Assembly (NCBI GenBank): GCA_027592275.1
Contig: JAQCKF010000002.1
Location: forward strand, 62,001 to 126,000
Reading direction: 5' to 3'
From: Pseudomonadota bacterium
GTDB lineage: Bacteria; Pseudomonadota; Gammaproteobacteria; Pseudomonadales; Pseudohongiellaceae
DNA: 64,000 nt
The position numbers and the translations under genes are program-made. Positions within the stretch are counted from its first letter, which is position 1; the number at the start of each line of letters is the position of its first letter. Positions 51,148-59,815 of the stretch are shown one piece after another. A model generated the notes under the pieces. The model saw only the letters and a program-made list of their open reading frames with translations. It did no database searches and was not told the origin of the DNA.

Positions 51148-52729
51148 CTTCGCGGAAAATTACGAGCTTATTACCCAAAATTACAATGGGTTCGAAGTCG
51201 TTCGGGCAGTCGGTGTAGGCAGAGGTGTCGGTAGATTCGAAATACCGACAGACGGTTTCGCGAAGGTAATCGTTCCGTATATCGGTCCGTCTTCGGAGTT
51301 CGATGACAGTTCTTATCCTTATATCTCTGCAACCGATGTGTTGCGGGATAATTTAACAGATGAAGAGAAGGAGCAGTTGCAGAACAGCTTGGTCTTGGTT
51401 GGCACCAGTGCACCCGGTCTAGGGGATATTCGCGCAATGCCATTAGACCGCCTCTATCCAGGGGTTGAGGTGCACGCCAATATGTTAAATGCGCTGCTGG
51501 ATTCTGTGCCAACAATTCAGGTAGGTTCTGGTGAGAACTCCACAGAATCTGTGTTCTCTGCATTCATTCCGCCCACAGACATTTATTTTCCCTACCGGCA
51601 AGATTGGGCGGGAGGTGCATATTTTTTCGGTCTGATCGTCGTTGGGTTGATTTTGTCGTTGCTATTCCCAATTATGGGCGCGGCCAGTATGGCGGCAACA
51701 GGCAGCATCCTGTTCATAGGCGCCTTGTGGGGAAATTTTCAGTTGTGGGATGTCTACAAATTAGACTATCCCATTGTGTTGCTGCTTATGCTTATATTTT
51801 TGCTTACTGCAACAAATTTGATCTATGGCTTCCTGAGCGAGAGTCAGACACGCAAGACGATAAAAGGCATGTTCGATCAATACGTGCCACCGGCCCATAT
51901 TGATTCGATGCTGAATGATCCGGATAACTATACCTTCGACGGTGAGAGTAAAGATCTCAGCGTATTGTTCGCCGATATTCGAAATTTTACTACCATCTCT
52001 GAAGCGTTGAGCGCGACAGAGCTGAAGAAATTGATGAATGATTTCTTCACCCCAATCACGAAGATTATTTTTGAAAACAACGGCATTATCGATAAATATG
52101 TTGGCGACATGGTGATGGCATTCTGGGGAGCACCTCTGGAAGATTTGAATCACAGAGAGAATGCAATCAAGGGTGCTCTGTTAATGTTAGAGAAAGTAGA
52201 TGAGCTGCGCCCCGATTTTCTGGCCAGAGGATATCCCGATGTTGTGATTGGCATAGGTATCAACTCAGGCATGATGAATGTTGGGGACATGGGCTCGATC
52301 TATCGCCGTTCCTATACCGTGCTAGGCGATTCGGTAAATCTTAGTTCCAGGTTAGAAGGACTCACGAAATTCTACGGCATACAGCTATTGGTAGGTGAGG
52401 CGGCGATAAAAGGTCTGGATAGCTTCCTGTTTCGGCACATCGATCGGGTAAAGGTAAAGGGGAAGATCAAGGCGGTGGATTGTTACGAGCCTATGTGCGA
52501 GTTAAATAAGGCAAATGCGGAACTAACCGAAAGAGTGTCCGAGTACCACAAGGCACTGGATTGCTACTTCGGCCAAGACTGGGGCGCTGCTGAAAGTATT
52601 TTCAAGGCCTTGCAGCAGAACGAGCCAGATACCCTGTTATATAAGGTGTATTTAGAGCGAATTGATATCCTGAGGGAGCAAGTTCTTGCCCAGGATTGGG
52701 ATGGTTCCTTCACCCATACGAGCAAGTAG
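51131..52729 (+). CDS. 3' part of CHASE2-adenylate cyclase: rest of CHASE2, TM helices and class III cyclase catalytic domain
   Basis: 'LVLVGTSAPGLGDIRAMPLDRLYPGVEVHANMLNALL' (CHASE2 end); 'LSVLFADIRNFTTISEALSATELKKLMNDFFTPITKIIFENNGIIDKYVGDMVMAFWGAPL' (class III cyclase). Confidence 0.88.
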   Translation: MVRVFNFAENYELITQNYNGFEVVRAVGVGRGVGRFEIPTDGFAKVIVPYIGPSSEFDDSSYPYISATDVLRDNLTDEEKEQLQNSLVLVGTSAPGLGDIRAMPLDRLYPGVEVHANMLNALLDSVPTIQVGSGENSTESVFSAFIPPTDIYFPYRQDWAGGAYFFGLIVVGLILSLLFPIMGAASMAATGSILFIGALWGNFQLWDVYKLDYPIVLLLMLIFLLTATNLIYGFLSESQTRKTIKGMFDQYVPPAHIDSMLNDPDNYTFDGESKDLSVLFADIRNFTTISEALSATELKKLMNDFFTPITKIIFENNGIIDKYVGDMVMAFWGAPLEDLNHRENAIKGALLMLEKVDELRPDFLARGYPDVVIGIGINSGMMNVGDMGSIYRRSYTVLGDSVNLSSRLEGLTKFYGIQLLVGEAAIKGLDSFLFRHIDRVKVKGKIKAVDCYEPMCELNKANAELTERVSEYHKALDCYFGQDWGAAESIFKALQQNEPDTLLYKVYLERIDILREQVLAQDWDGSFTHTSK

Positions 52730-52828
52730 GGGAATAGTAATATTTTTTTTCACTTGTTTGCCTCTGAAAGCGCCGTCGTTGTTGACATGTCGACCTAAAT
52801 CGGTAAAATGCGGCTCTCTCTGTGCTAT

Positions 52829-52904
52829 GGGTGATTAGCTCAGTTGGGAGAGCGTCGCCCTTACAAGGCGAATGTCGGGGGTTCAAATCCCTCATCACCC
52901 ACCA
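52829..52904 (+). tRNA. tRNA-Val (anticodon TAC)
   Basis: GGGTGAT...ATCACCC acceptor stem, anticodon loop 'cttacaa', encoded CCA. Confidence 0.97.
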
Positions 52905-52924
52905 CATAGTTAGAAGATTGCTGC

Positions 52925-53001
52925 GGACCGGTAGTTCAGCTGGTTAGAATGCCGGCCTGTCACGCCGGAGGTCGCGGGTTCGAGTCCCGTCCGGTCCGCC
53001 A
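52925..53001 (+). tRNA. tRNA-Asp (anticodon GTC)
   Basis: GGACCGG...CCGGTCC acceptor stem, anticodon loop 'ctgtcac', discriminator G, encoded CCA. Confidence 0.97.
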
Positions 53002-53080
53002 TTTTTCTCGTTAAATCCCCCCGAATTACTGTCTTGTTTCACTACCTTCTTACTGATTCACTACTTGTATTTCAAAGCCC

Positions 53081-53992
53081 ATGCCAGTAGAACTATCTAT
53101 TCGCAAGCCACCGATCGAACCACTGCACTGTGAATTACTGCGTCGGACCGGCGTGTCTGTGAATGTTCTGCGCCTGGATAAGTGCCATCCCCAGCTAGGG
53201 GGTAATAAATGGTACAAGCTAAAATACAATCTGCTCGAATTCCAGAAACAGCCAGAACTTCCCATTCTGAGTTTCGGCGGGGCTTATTCTAATCACCTTT
53301 ACGCGTTAGCAGCGGCGGGCAAGCTACTCGGGATGCGAACTATTGGCATCGTGCGAGGTGAAATGCCCGAGCCATTGAATCCGGTTCTCGCATTTGCCAG
53401 GGAGCAGGGGATGACCTTGGTGCCGGTAAGCCGGGATGACTATCGACGTAAGCAGGAGCCAGATTTCCTCGAAGAATTACGTGTCAGGTTCGGAGACTTT
53501 CACCTGCTACTCGAAGGAGGCAGTAACTCCCTTGCAATCAAGGGCTGCGAAGAGATTGTATCGTTGCTGAAGTGGCAGAATGTAGGTTCAAACCATTTGG
53601 TGGCGCTATGTTGCGGCACCGGCACTACGATGGCGGGCCTGATAAAGGGTTTGTCTGAAATCGAGAGTGTAGGTGCTCCAGAGGTGCTGGGAATAAGTGT
53701 TTTGAAGGGTGATGGTTATCTGCAGGCTGAAGTTTTGGATCAATTGCAGGCCAGTGGTTGCGTCGATCCCATTGGCTGGCGCGTCGATGATGCTCACCAC
53801 TGTGGTGGCTATGCGCGCAGCAACTCTGCCTTGCAGTCATTTCTGAGCGAGTTCGCGAAATTCTCCGATTTGCCGCTCGAGCCGGTCTACACCGGTAAGC
53901 TGTTCTACGCTCTTTTTGATTTGATTGAGAAGGGCGTCTTCTCGGCAGGGACTGAAATAGTGGCGATACACAGCGGTGGAATATATAATTAA
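53081..53992 (+). CDS. PLP-dependent ACC deaminase / D-cysteine desulfhydrase family protein
   Basis: 'VNVLRLDKCHPQLGGNKWYKLKYNL', 'ILSFGGAYSNHLYALAAAGKLLGMRTIGIVRGE', 'VALCCGTGTTMAGLIKG'. Confidence 0.88.
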   Translation: MPVELSIRKPPIEPLHCELLRRTGVSVNVLRLDKCHPQLGGNKWYKLKYNLLEFQKQPELPILSFGGAYSNHLYALAAAGKLLGMRTIGIVRGEMPEPLNPVLAFAREQGMTLVPVSRDDYRRKQEPDFLEELRVRFGDFHLLLEGGSNSLAIKGCEEIVSLLKWQNVGSNHLVALCCGTGTTMAGLIKGLSEIESVGAPEVLGISVLKGDGYLQAEVLDQLQASGCVDPIGWRVDDAHHCGGYARSNSALQSFLSEFAKFSDLPLEPVYTGKLFYALFDLIEKGVFSAGTEIVAIHSGGIYN

Positions 53993-54198
53993 AATTAATA
54001 AAAACAATAATTTATTACTATTATTTAATGTAAAACAACAGTATCGAGAAGCCGCTGCAGCCCGAGTTGCAGATAGCAATGTGCTGAACTAGTCGCTAAA
54101 ATAGCAAACTCTCGGGCCATGTTGTAACGCCTCGCGCCCAATCTGACTGAGGAGAGAATTAGTTGAGAAGTGCTAGCAACTGCTAACTCATAATCGCC

Positions 54199-56481
54199 AT
54201 GTCCCTATCACCTTCAATCAAGCATATCTCAATTAGGAACGGTTTGAGCCGGCTCCTGGCTATGCTGGTCCTGCTTTGGCTGGTTCCGGTGTATGGGCAG
54301 CAGGCTTTCCTCTATCCCATACAACAGCTCGACAACGAACAGGCGCCGCCGACCTATGCGCAGATATCGCAGCCAATAGCGCTGGATAGTGCTCAGTTGG
54401 ACGGTATTCGCAGGGGTGCCTTTCTGAGCCTGCAAATCTCCGACAGCAGACAGATACAATTGCAGGTTATGACGCTTGGCCGCTATGTGAATGGCGATCG
54501 AGTAATCTCAGCTGAGGGACGCGATGACGATAAATTCTTCTCGCTCACTATCACCCACGGAACGCGCAGCCTGTTCGGGCACTTGAGTAGCGATGATGAG
54601 ACCTTCCAGTTATACGCGATCGCGAATGCTGACAGCGCGCACTATCAGGGTTGGATCTATAAGCCTGGCAATCTGGTAGGCATCGAGCAGGGTTTTCAGA
54701 ATGATTACATCATTATTGATAAGCCCAGTAGTAGCGATGCGCTGCTGAAGCCTCAGCCAGAAATAATATCCATTCTCCCGATGCAGATGGGTGACGCGAG
54801 TTCGCAATCATCACTTGCAGACGCAGGGACCGATACGGCAGCCGTGAGCACGCCTGGAATCGATTCTAGTAATTTTCGCATCACTCAGGATTTTGCCAGC
54901 GATAGCGTATTGATAGGTAACACGATTGATGTCAGTCTCGAGTTTGAAAACATAAGTGATCAATCACATAACAATTTGTATGTGGAGATCTTTTTCGTTC
55001 TAGAGAACAGCGAATTAGTTGCAGCTCCAATTGAGTGCCGCGAGCAACTGAGTCTTTCCCTTCAGAAAACCATCTACTGTGAGCTAGGAAGTTTCCTGCC
55101 GGGAGAGAAAAAGTCCTTCAGTTACAGCGTCGCAACCGATGAGAGGGCAAAGCCTCGTGTTACCAGTTCGGTGGTCATGGGTAACCTGCGAGTCGATGGC
55201 ATTGTAAATGTAGTCGAAGATGTTCGAGTAGACAGCGATGGAGATGGCATTAGTGACTTCAATGAGCTGTTGCTGTCTACCGATGCTACTAATCCCAGCT
55301 CGGTGGACAACAGTAATTCTGTTATCGATGTACTAACTCTCTATACCCCGGGTGCTGCTGCCATCTATCCCCATGGTGTCCAGACTCGTATTAACCAATT
55401 GATCAGCGTTGCAAATCAGATCTATGCCGACAGCGGCGTCAAGATCACACTGCGCCCGGTCTACCACGGTCTAGTTAACTACAACGACAGTGATGATATG
55501 GGCACCGCACTTAATCATCTGATTGAGAAGACGGATAGCGCGTTCAGCACAGTAGATAGCCTGCGAGATACCTATGGAGCCGACCTGGTTATATTGTTTC
55601 GACCAACGCAGGCCGGTGAAGGACGTTGCGGCTTGGCGCCAGTAGGCGGGTTTAGTACGAATGGAGACTTTAGTAGTGGGGCAGAGCGAAACACTGCCTA
55701 CTCGCATATATCGGTGGATTGTCCTGTCGATCTGGTTGCCGCTCATGAGCTAGGGCACAACATGGGGCTAAGCCATTCGCACTTAGAAGATGGCAGTGGC
55801 GGCACTTTTAATTTTTCAACTGGCTACGGAGTCGAAGGCCAGTTCGTCACGATAATGGCCTATCCAGAGGCGTTTAACGCTGAGACGCGAGTATTGCTTT
55901 TCTCCAATCCGCTTCAAGACTGTCTAGGGTTTGACTGTGGTGTCGATGCTGAGCATGAGTTTGGAGCGGATGCCGTGCAGTCTCTAAACCTTGTTCGGCA
56001 CCAGATTGCGAATTATTTTCCCACGAGGGTGCCTGAATTACCGAAAGCGACTATCTACACGCGTTCTGGAGAAGCGAGTACAGCAAAACTATCTATAGCG
56101 GCGAGCAATGATGGCGGCTTATCCTTCACGAAGAGGGCTAGTACGACTGATTCGGTAAGCATCGAGGCGGAGGTAGAGATAGACGAGCGGCACGTTGGCT
56201 TGCAAGGCAGCATCTTTATGCTTATTGGGCTCCAGGGTCAGGGTCTTTACCAGCTGAACGAATTGGGAGAGCTGGAAAAGTGGGATAGGACACCAGAAGG
56301 CTTGATCGCGTTCAGTGGCAAGCGTGCGCTGCGCAAGCTTGAACATCTTACGATATTGGATGGTTTTCGATTCGGCCAAGCGTTCTCGAATCAGAAGCTA
56401 GTGGTGTACATTGCGTATTGGGTAGAGAGTAGTGGCGAGCTGGTGTACACGCGAGAACCTTATCTGCTTAGCGTTGAGTAA
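54199..56481 (+). CDS. Secreted M12-type (reprolysin-like) zinc metalloprotease with Ca-binding repeat
   Basis: Signal peptide; 'VDLVAAHELGHNMGLSHSH' (HExxHxxGxxH); 'DSDGDGISDFNELLLSTDATNPSSVD' TSP type-3/Ca-binding motif; 'IDVLTLYTPGAA'. Confidence 0.85.
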   Translation: MSLSPSIKHISIRNGLSRLLAMLVLLWLVPVYGQQAFLYPIQQLDNEQAPPTYAQISQPIALDSAQLDGIRRGAFLSLQISDSRQIQLQVMTLGRYVNGDRVISAEGRDDDKFFSLTITHGTRSLFGHLSSDDETFQLYAIANADSAHYQGWIYKPGNLVGIEQGFQNDYIIIDKPSSSDALLKPQPEIISILPMQMGDASSQSSLADAGTDTAAVSTPGIDSSNFRITQDFASDSVLIGNTIDVSLEFENISDQSHNNLYVEIFFVLENSELVAAPIECREQLSLSLQKTIYCELGSFLPGEKKSFSYSVATDERAKPRVTSSVVMGNLRVDGIVNVVEDVRVDSDGDGISDFNELLLSTDATNPSSVDNSNSVIDVLTLYTPGAAAIYPHGVQTRINQLISVANQIYADSGVKITLRPVYHGLVNYNDSDDMGTALNHLIEKTDSAFSTVDSLRDTYGADLVILFRPTQAGEGRCGLAPVGGFSTNGDFSSGAERNTAYSHISVDCPVDLVAAHELGHNMGLSHSHLEDGSGGTFNFSTGYGVEGQFVTIMAYPEAFNAETRVLLFSNPLQDCLGFDCGVDAEHEFGADAVQSLNLVRHQIANYFPTRVPELPKATIYTRSGEASTAKLSIAASNDGGLSFTKRASTTDSVSIEAEVEIDERHVGLQGSIFMLIGLQGQGLYQLNELGELEKWDRTPEGLIAFSGKRALRKLEHLTILDGFRFGQAFSNQKLVVYIAYWVESSGELVYTREPYLLSVE

Positions 56482-56692
56482 ATTCTGATCTTGTTAGGTT
56501 CCTAGCTATCCTCTTCTCAATCTTGCTTTCTACTCGAACAGCCAGTAACTTCGCGGCCTCAAGGATTACTATCGAGTCAAGGATGTGGTGAATTGCGAGC
56601 CATTCGCTGTGATATACTGACGCGCTCGTGGATGAGGTAAAGCAGCTTAGCTGCATTAAAAATCCTTGAACCAAATAGCTAAGGGTTTGGCG

Positions 56693-57595
56693 ATGGCAGA
56701 ATTCAATAACATAGGAATCGTGGGCCGTTCTGGTAATGCGCGAGTGGTCGATACGCTGCGTCGGCTGTTGGATTTTTTGAGTGAGAAAGATTTAACTGTA
56801 TTCGTAGACGATCTGACCGCTGAACTGGTGAGCGGTCACGGACAGAAGCAATGTCAGCGTGCCGAACTCTCGAAGTTCTGTGATCTGGTGATTGTGGTCG
56901 GTGGCGATGGCAGCATGTTAAACGTGGCCAAGTTTGTTGCGTCCGATCAGGTGCCGGTAATTGGTATAAATCGTGGGCGACTCGGCTTTCTTACCGATAT
57001 TCTTCCCGATGAATTGGAAGAGGGTATCACTGCAGTCCTAGATGGCAGTTACAGCGTTGACTCTCGGTTTCTGCTCGACGTCGTAGTACGACCGAACTCC
57101 TCGAAAAATTCTGAAGATCACTATCTGGGTTCCGCCCTGAATGATGTCGTTCTGCATCCTGGAAAGGCGGCACAGATGATAAAGTTTGAGTTATTTGTCG
57201 ACGGTATTTTTGTCTACTCTCTGGACTCCGATGGTCTTATCGTCGCGACACCTACAGGTTCTACAGCTTATGCATTGTCTGCGGGTGGTCCTATAATGCA
57301 TCCGAGTCTTAACGCGGTCGTGTTGGTGCCCATGTATCCACACTCACTCGGTAACCGTCCCATCGTAGTAGATGGGGATAGCGAAATTCGCATAGTGGTT
57401 TCTCCGCAAGAAACTCTTGAGCCACAGGTCAGCTGTGATGGTCAGGTGTTATATACCGCATCAGCAGGAGATGAGTTCATCGTACGCAAGAAAGATGTGC
57501 CGCTGAAACTCATTCATCCGCCAGAGCACTCCTTCTATCAGGCTTGTCGAAGTAAATTAGGCTGGGGCAGTCGTTTGGTTAGGGATGATGATTAG
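56693..57595 (+). CDS. nadK: NAD kinase
   Basis: 'LVIVVGGDGSMLNVAKFVASDQVPVIGINRGRLGFLTDI', 'DSDGLIVATPTGSTAYALSAGGPIMHPSLNAVVLVPMYPHSLGNRPIVV'; start at ATG 56693. Confidence 0.97.
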   Translation: MAEFNNIGIVGRSGNARVVDTLRRLLDFLSEKDLTVFVDDLTAELVSGHGQKQCQRAELSKFCDLVIVVGGDGSMLNVAKFVASDQVPVIGINRGRLGFLTDILPDELEEGITAVLDGSYSVDSRFLLDVVVRPNSSKNSEDHYLGSALNDVVLHPGKAAQMIKFELFVDGIFVYSLDSDGLIVATPTGSTAYALSAGGPIMHPSLNAVVLVPMYPHSLGNRPIVVDGDSEIRIVVSPQETLEPQVSCDGQVLYTASAGDEFIVRKKDVPLKLIHPPEHSFYQACRSKLGWGSRLVRDDD

Positions 57596-58466
57596 AGCGG
57601 CGAGTCTGCCCATAGAAGTCAATTTGTTGCGCTTTAGTCGATTCTTGCAAAGTCAGGGTATTGCTCATCGCATCAACGAGGAATCTGGTCAGCAGGTTAT
57701 TTGGGTTGAAAGTGATCAGCAGGCGACTCTGGTTCGTGAAACTCTTGCGACTTGGCCATTTGATGAAGACTCTTCTCTGGGGAGTCCTGTCGCTTATAAT
57801 TTAACGTCTCTATTCAGGCCTATTGCTTTTCTACGTAAGCTCATTCAAGCCTCTATGCGGGCCCCGGTAAGCTTTAGTCTCATTCTGGCGTGCTTATTGG
57901 TTGCCGTGCTCAGTTTGCTTGGTGCTGAATCACAGCGTGTGGCGATCCTGTTTTATCCTGTGCTAGATTCTTCTGGACTACTCCCTCTGCTTGCGAGCAT
58001 AGATAGCCCTGCGGCAATACTGCGAAGTTTGAGTCCTATGCTGCTTCATTTCGGGGAACTGCATCTCGTCTTTAACATGATGTGGCTGTGGTATTTTGGG
58101 CGTCAATTAGAAAGCGTGCAGCCACGCTGGCTATTCATCATGTTGATACTATTCTGTTCGTTCGCCGGGAATACCGCACAATACCTGACTAGCGGCTACA
58201 ACAATTTCGGCGGCATGTCGGGAGTGGTCTACGGTTTGGTTGGTTATACATGGATAGTGCATACCTTCATGCCGCGCAGCAATCTACTCATCAATAACAA
58301 AATGTTTGTGGTCTTTGTCATCTCGCTGGTTGCAATGGAAGTCTTTGCCTCGTCCTGGGTAGCGAATGCCGCGCACCTTGGCGGACTCATAGCAGGCCTG
58401 GTGGTGGGTGTGGGAGTCGTAGGTCACTATAGGTTCGTCCTAGGCCGTGAGGCAATCGGTAGCTAG
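57585..58466 (+). CDS. Rhomboid family intramembrane serine protease
   Basis: TM helices, 'LLHFGELHLVFNMMWLWYFGRQLE', catalytic 'GGMSGVVYGLVGY', 'NAAHLGGLIAGLVVG'. Confidence 0.93.
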   Translation: MMIRAASLPIEVNLLRFSRFLQSQGIAHRINEESGQQVIWVESDQQATLVRETLATWPFDEDSSLGSPVAYNLTSLFRPIAFLRKLIQASMRAPVSFSLILACLLVAVLSLLGAESQRVAILFYPVLDSSGLLPLLASIDSPAAILRSLSPMLLHFGELHLVFNMMWLWYFGRQLESVQPRWLFIMLILFCSFAGNTAQYLTSGYNNFGGMSGVVYGLVGYTWIVHTFMPRSNLLINNKMFVVFVISLVAMEVFASSWVANAAHLGGLIAGLVVGVGVVGHYRFVLGREAIGS

Positions 58467-58469
58467 ATA

Positions 58470-58844
58470 ATGAAGAAGGTTGTTTATACGAACTTTTATG
58501 AAAGATTTGATATGAGGTTTGATGAGATGTCTGATAATAAACAACCTGGTTTCGAAGAGCTTTTCATGGCGAGGCCTGAGTCTATCGAACAGTTGATAGA
58601 TGAAATGAATTCGGATGTGTACGGTTCTCTTAAGCTTGCCGTAGAGCTTGGCAAATGGGGTGATGGAGCGCGCCTGAATGCACAGCAGATTGATTTCTGC
58701 ATGCAGGCAATTATATTGTATGAAGCGAAACATCTGCCGGAGCAAGAGAGAGTTGGGTTTGACCTTTCGGCGAGCTGTAAGAGTAAGGTAGCCCCAGAGC
58801 TAACTCAGACTATTACCATAGTTACCAATGCTAACGAGCAATAG
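58470..58844 (+). CDS. DUF1315 (YeaC-like) protein
   Basis: 'EQLIDEMNSDVYGSLKLAVELGKWGDGARLNAQQIDFCMQAIILYEAKHLPEQERVGF'. Confidence 0.85.
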   Translation: MKKVVYTNFYERFDMRFDEMSDNKQPGFEELFMARPESIEQLIDEMNSDVYGSLKLAVELGKWGDGARLNAQQIDFCMQAIILYEAKHLPEQERVGFDLSASCKSKVAPELTQTITIVTNANEQ

Positions 58845-58883
58845 CCCTATGAACGAGAAAGGGAACAAGGAAGGAAGCACGAC

Positions 58884-59711
58884 ATGAAAATTTTGGGGCA
58901 GGGTACGCTGAGGAAAATGCGGAGTCGCCTTTCGCAGCCTGTAGAATATCAGCTACGTCTAGGTGAAGAAGAAATTTCACTTAATCCGCTGTTGGAGAAA
59001 AAAATCAGCTTGCAGTATAGCGGTCTCATAAATTGTACAAATTGTGGACGAAAAACAAACAAAAGCTTTAATTCAGGCTACTGCTATCCTTGTTTTCAGA
59101 AATTAGCCGAGTGCGATTCTTGCATCATTCATCCCGAGAAGTGTCACTTCGATCAGGGAACTTGCCGCGATCCTGCTTGGGGTGAACGTTTCTGCTTGCA
59201 GGATCACATCGTCTATCTAGCGAATTCGTCTGGTCTCAAGGTAGGCATAACCCGAGGTACACAAGTTCCCACGCGTTGGATCGATCAGGGAGCGACACAA
59301 GCCCTCGCGATTATTCGAGTGCGCACTCGACTCCAGTCCGGTGAGGTGGAGGTAATGTTTAAGCAATTTGTCGCTGACAAGACGAATTGGAGGGATATGC
59401 TCAAGGGCCAGGCCACCCCGTTAGATTTGCATGCAGAGGCAAAGAAACTGATTGATATGTGTCAGTCCGATTTGAAGGAGTTAGAAGACAAGTTTGGATT
59501 CTTCGCGATTAGCGTTCTCAATGGAGTCGATGTGGTATTGATCGACTATCCTGTAGTGAGCTATCCAGAAAAGGTAACGTCTCTCAATTTCGACAAGACT
59601 CCTATCGTTGAAGGGACGTTATTAGGGATAAAGGGCCAATATTTAATTCTCGATTCGGGAGTTATAAACATGCGCCGGTTTGCAGGTTATGAGGTCGCGC
59701 TTCATAGTTAG
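58884..59711 (+). CDS. DUF2797 protein with Cys-rich zinc-binding segment
   Basis: 'CTNCGRKTNKSFNSGYCYPCFQKLAECDSCIIHPEKCHFDQGTCRDPAWGERFC', 'VYLANSSGLKVGITRGTQVPTRWIDQGATQALAIIRVRTRLQSGEVE'. Confidence 0.88.
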   Translation: MKILGQGTLRKMRSRLSQPVEYQLRLGEEEISLNPLLEKKISLQYSGLINCTNCGRKTNKSFNSGYCYPCFQKLAECDSCIIHPEKCHFDQGTCRDPAWGERFCLQDHIVYLANSSGLKVGITRGTQVPTRWIDQGATQALAIIRVRTRLQSGEVEVMFKQFVADKTNWRDMLKGQATPLDLHAEAKKLIDMCQSDLKELEDKFGFFAISVLNGVDVVLIDYPVVSYPEKVTSLNFDKTPIVEGTLLGIKGQYLILDSGVINMRRFAGYEVALHS

Positions 59712-59741
59712 TAGATGGATAGTTAGTAGATAATTAGTAGA
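59704..59741. repeat. Imperfect short tandem repeat
   Basis: 'atagttagtagatgg atagttagtagataa ttagtagag' spanning the DUF2797 stop codon. Confidence 0.6.
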
Positions 59742-59815
59742 GTGTTAACCCTAAGCAGTGCCTTGCGAATCCGCACGGGCGTATTTTAAAACCTAAACAG
59801 ACAGAGTTGTAGACT

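Noticed and set aside
52710-52907. Minus-strand 65-aa ORF 'MWWVMRDLNPRHSPCKGDALPTELITHS...'
   Set aside because: It is the antisense translation of the tRNA-Val gene, a well-known spurious ORF type; not a real protein.
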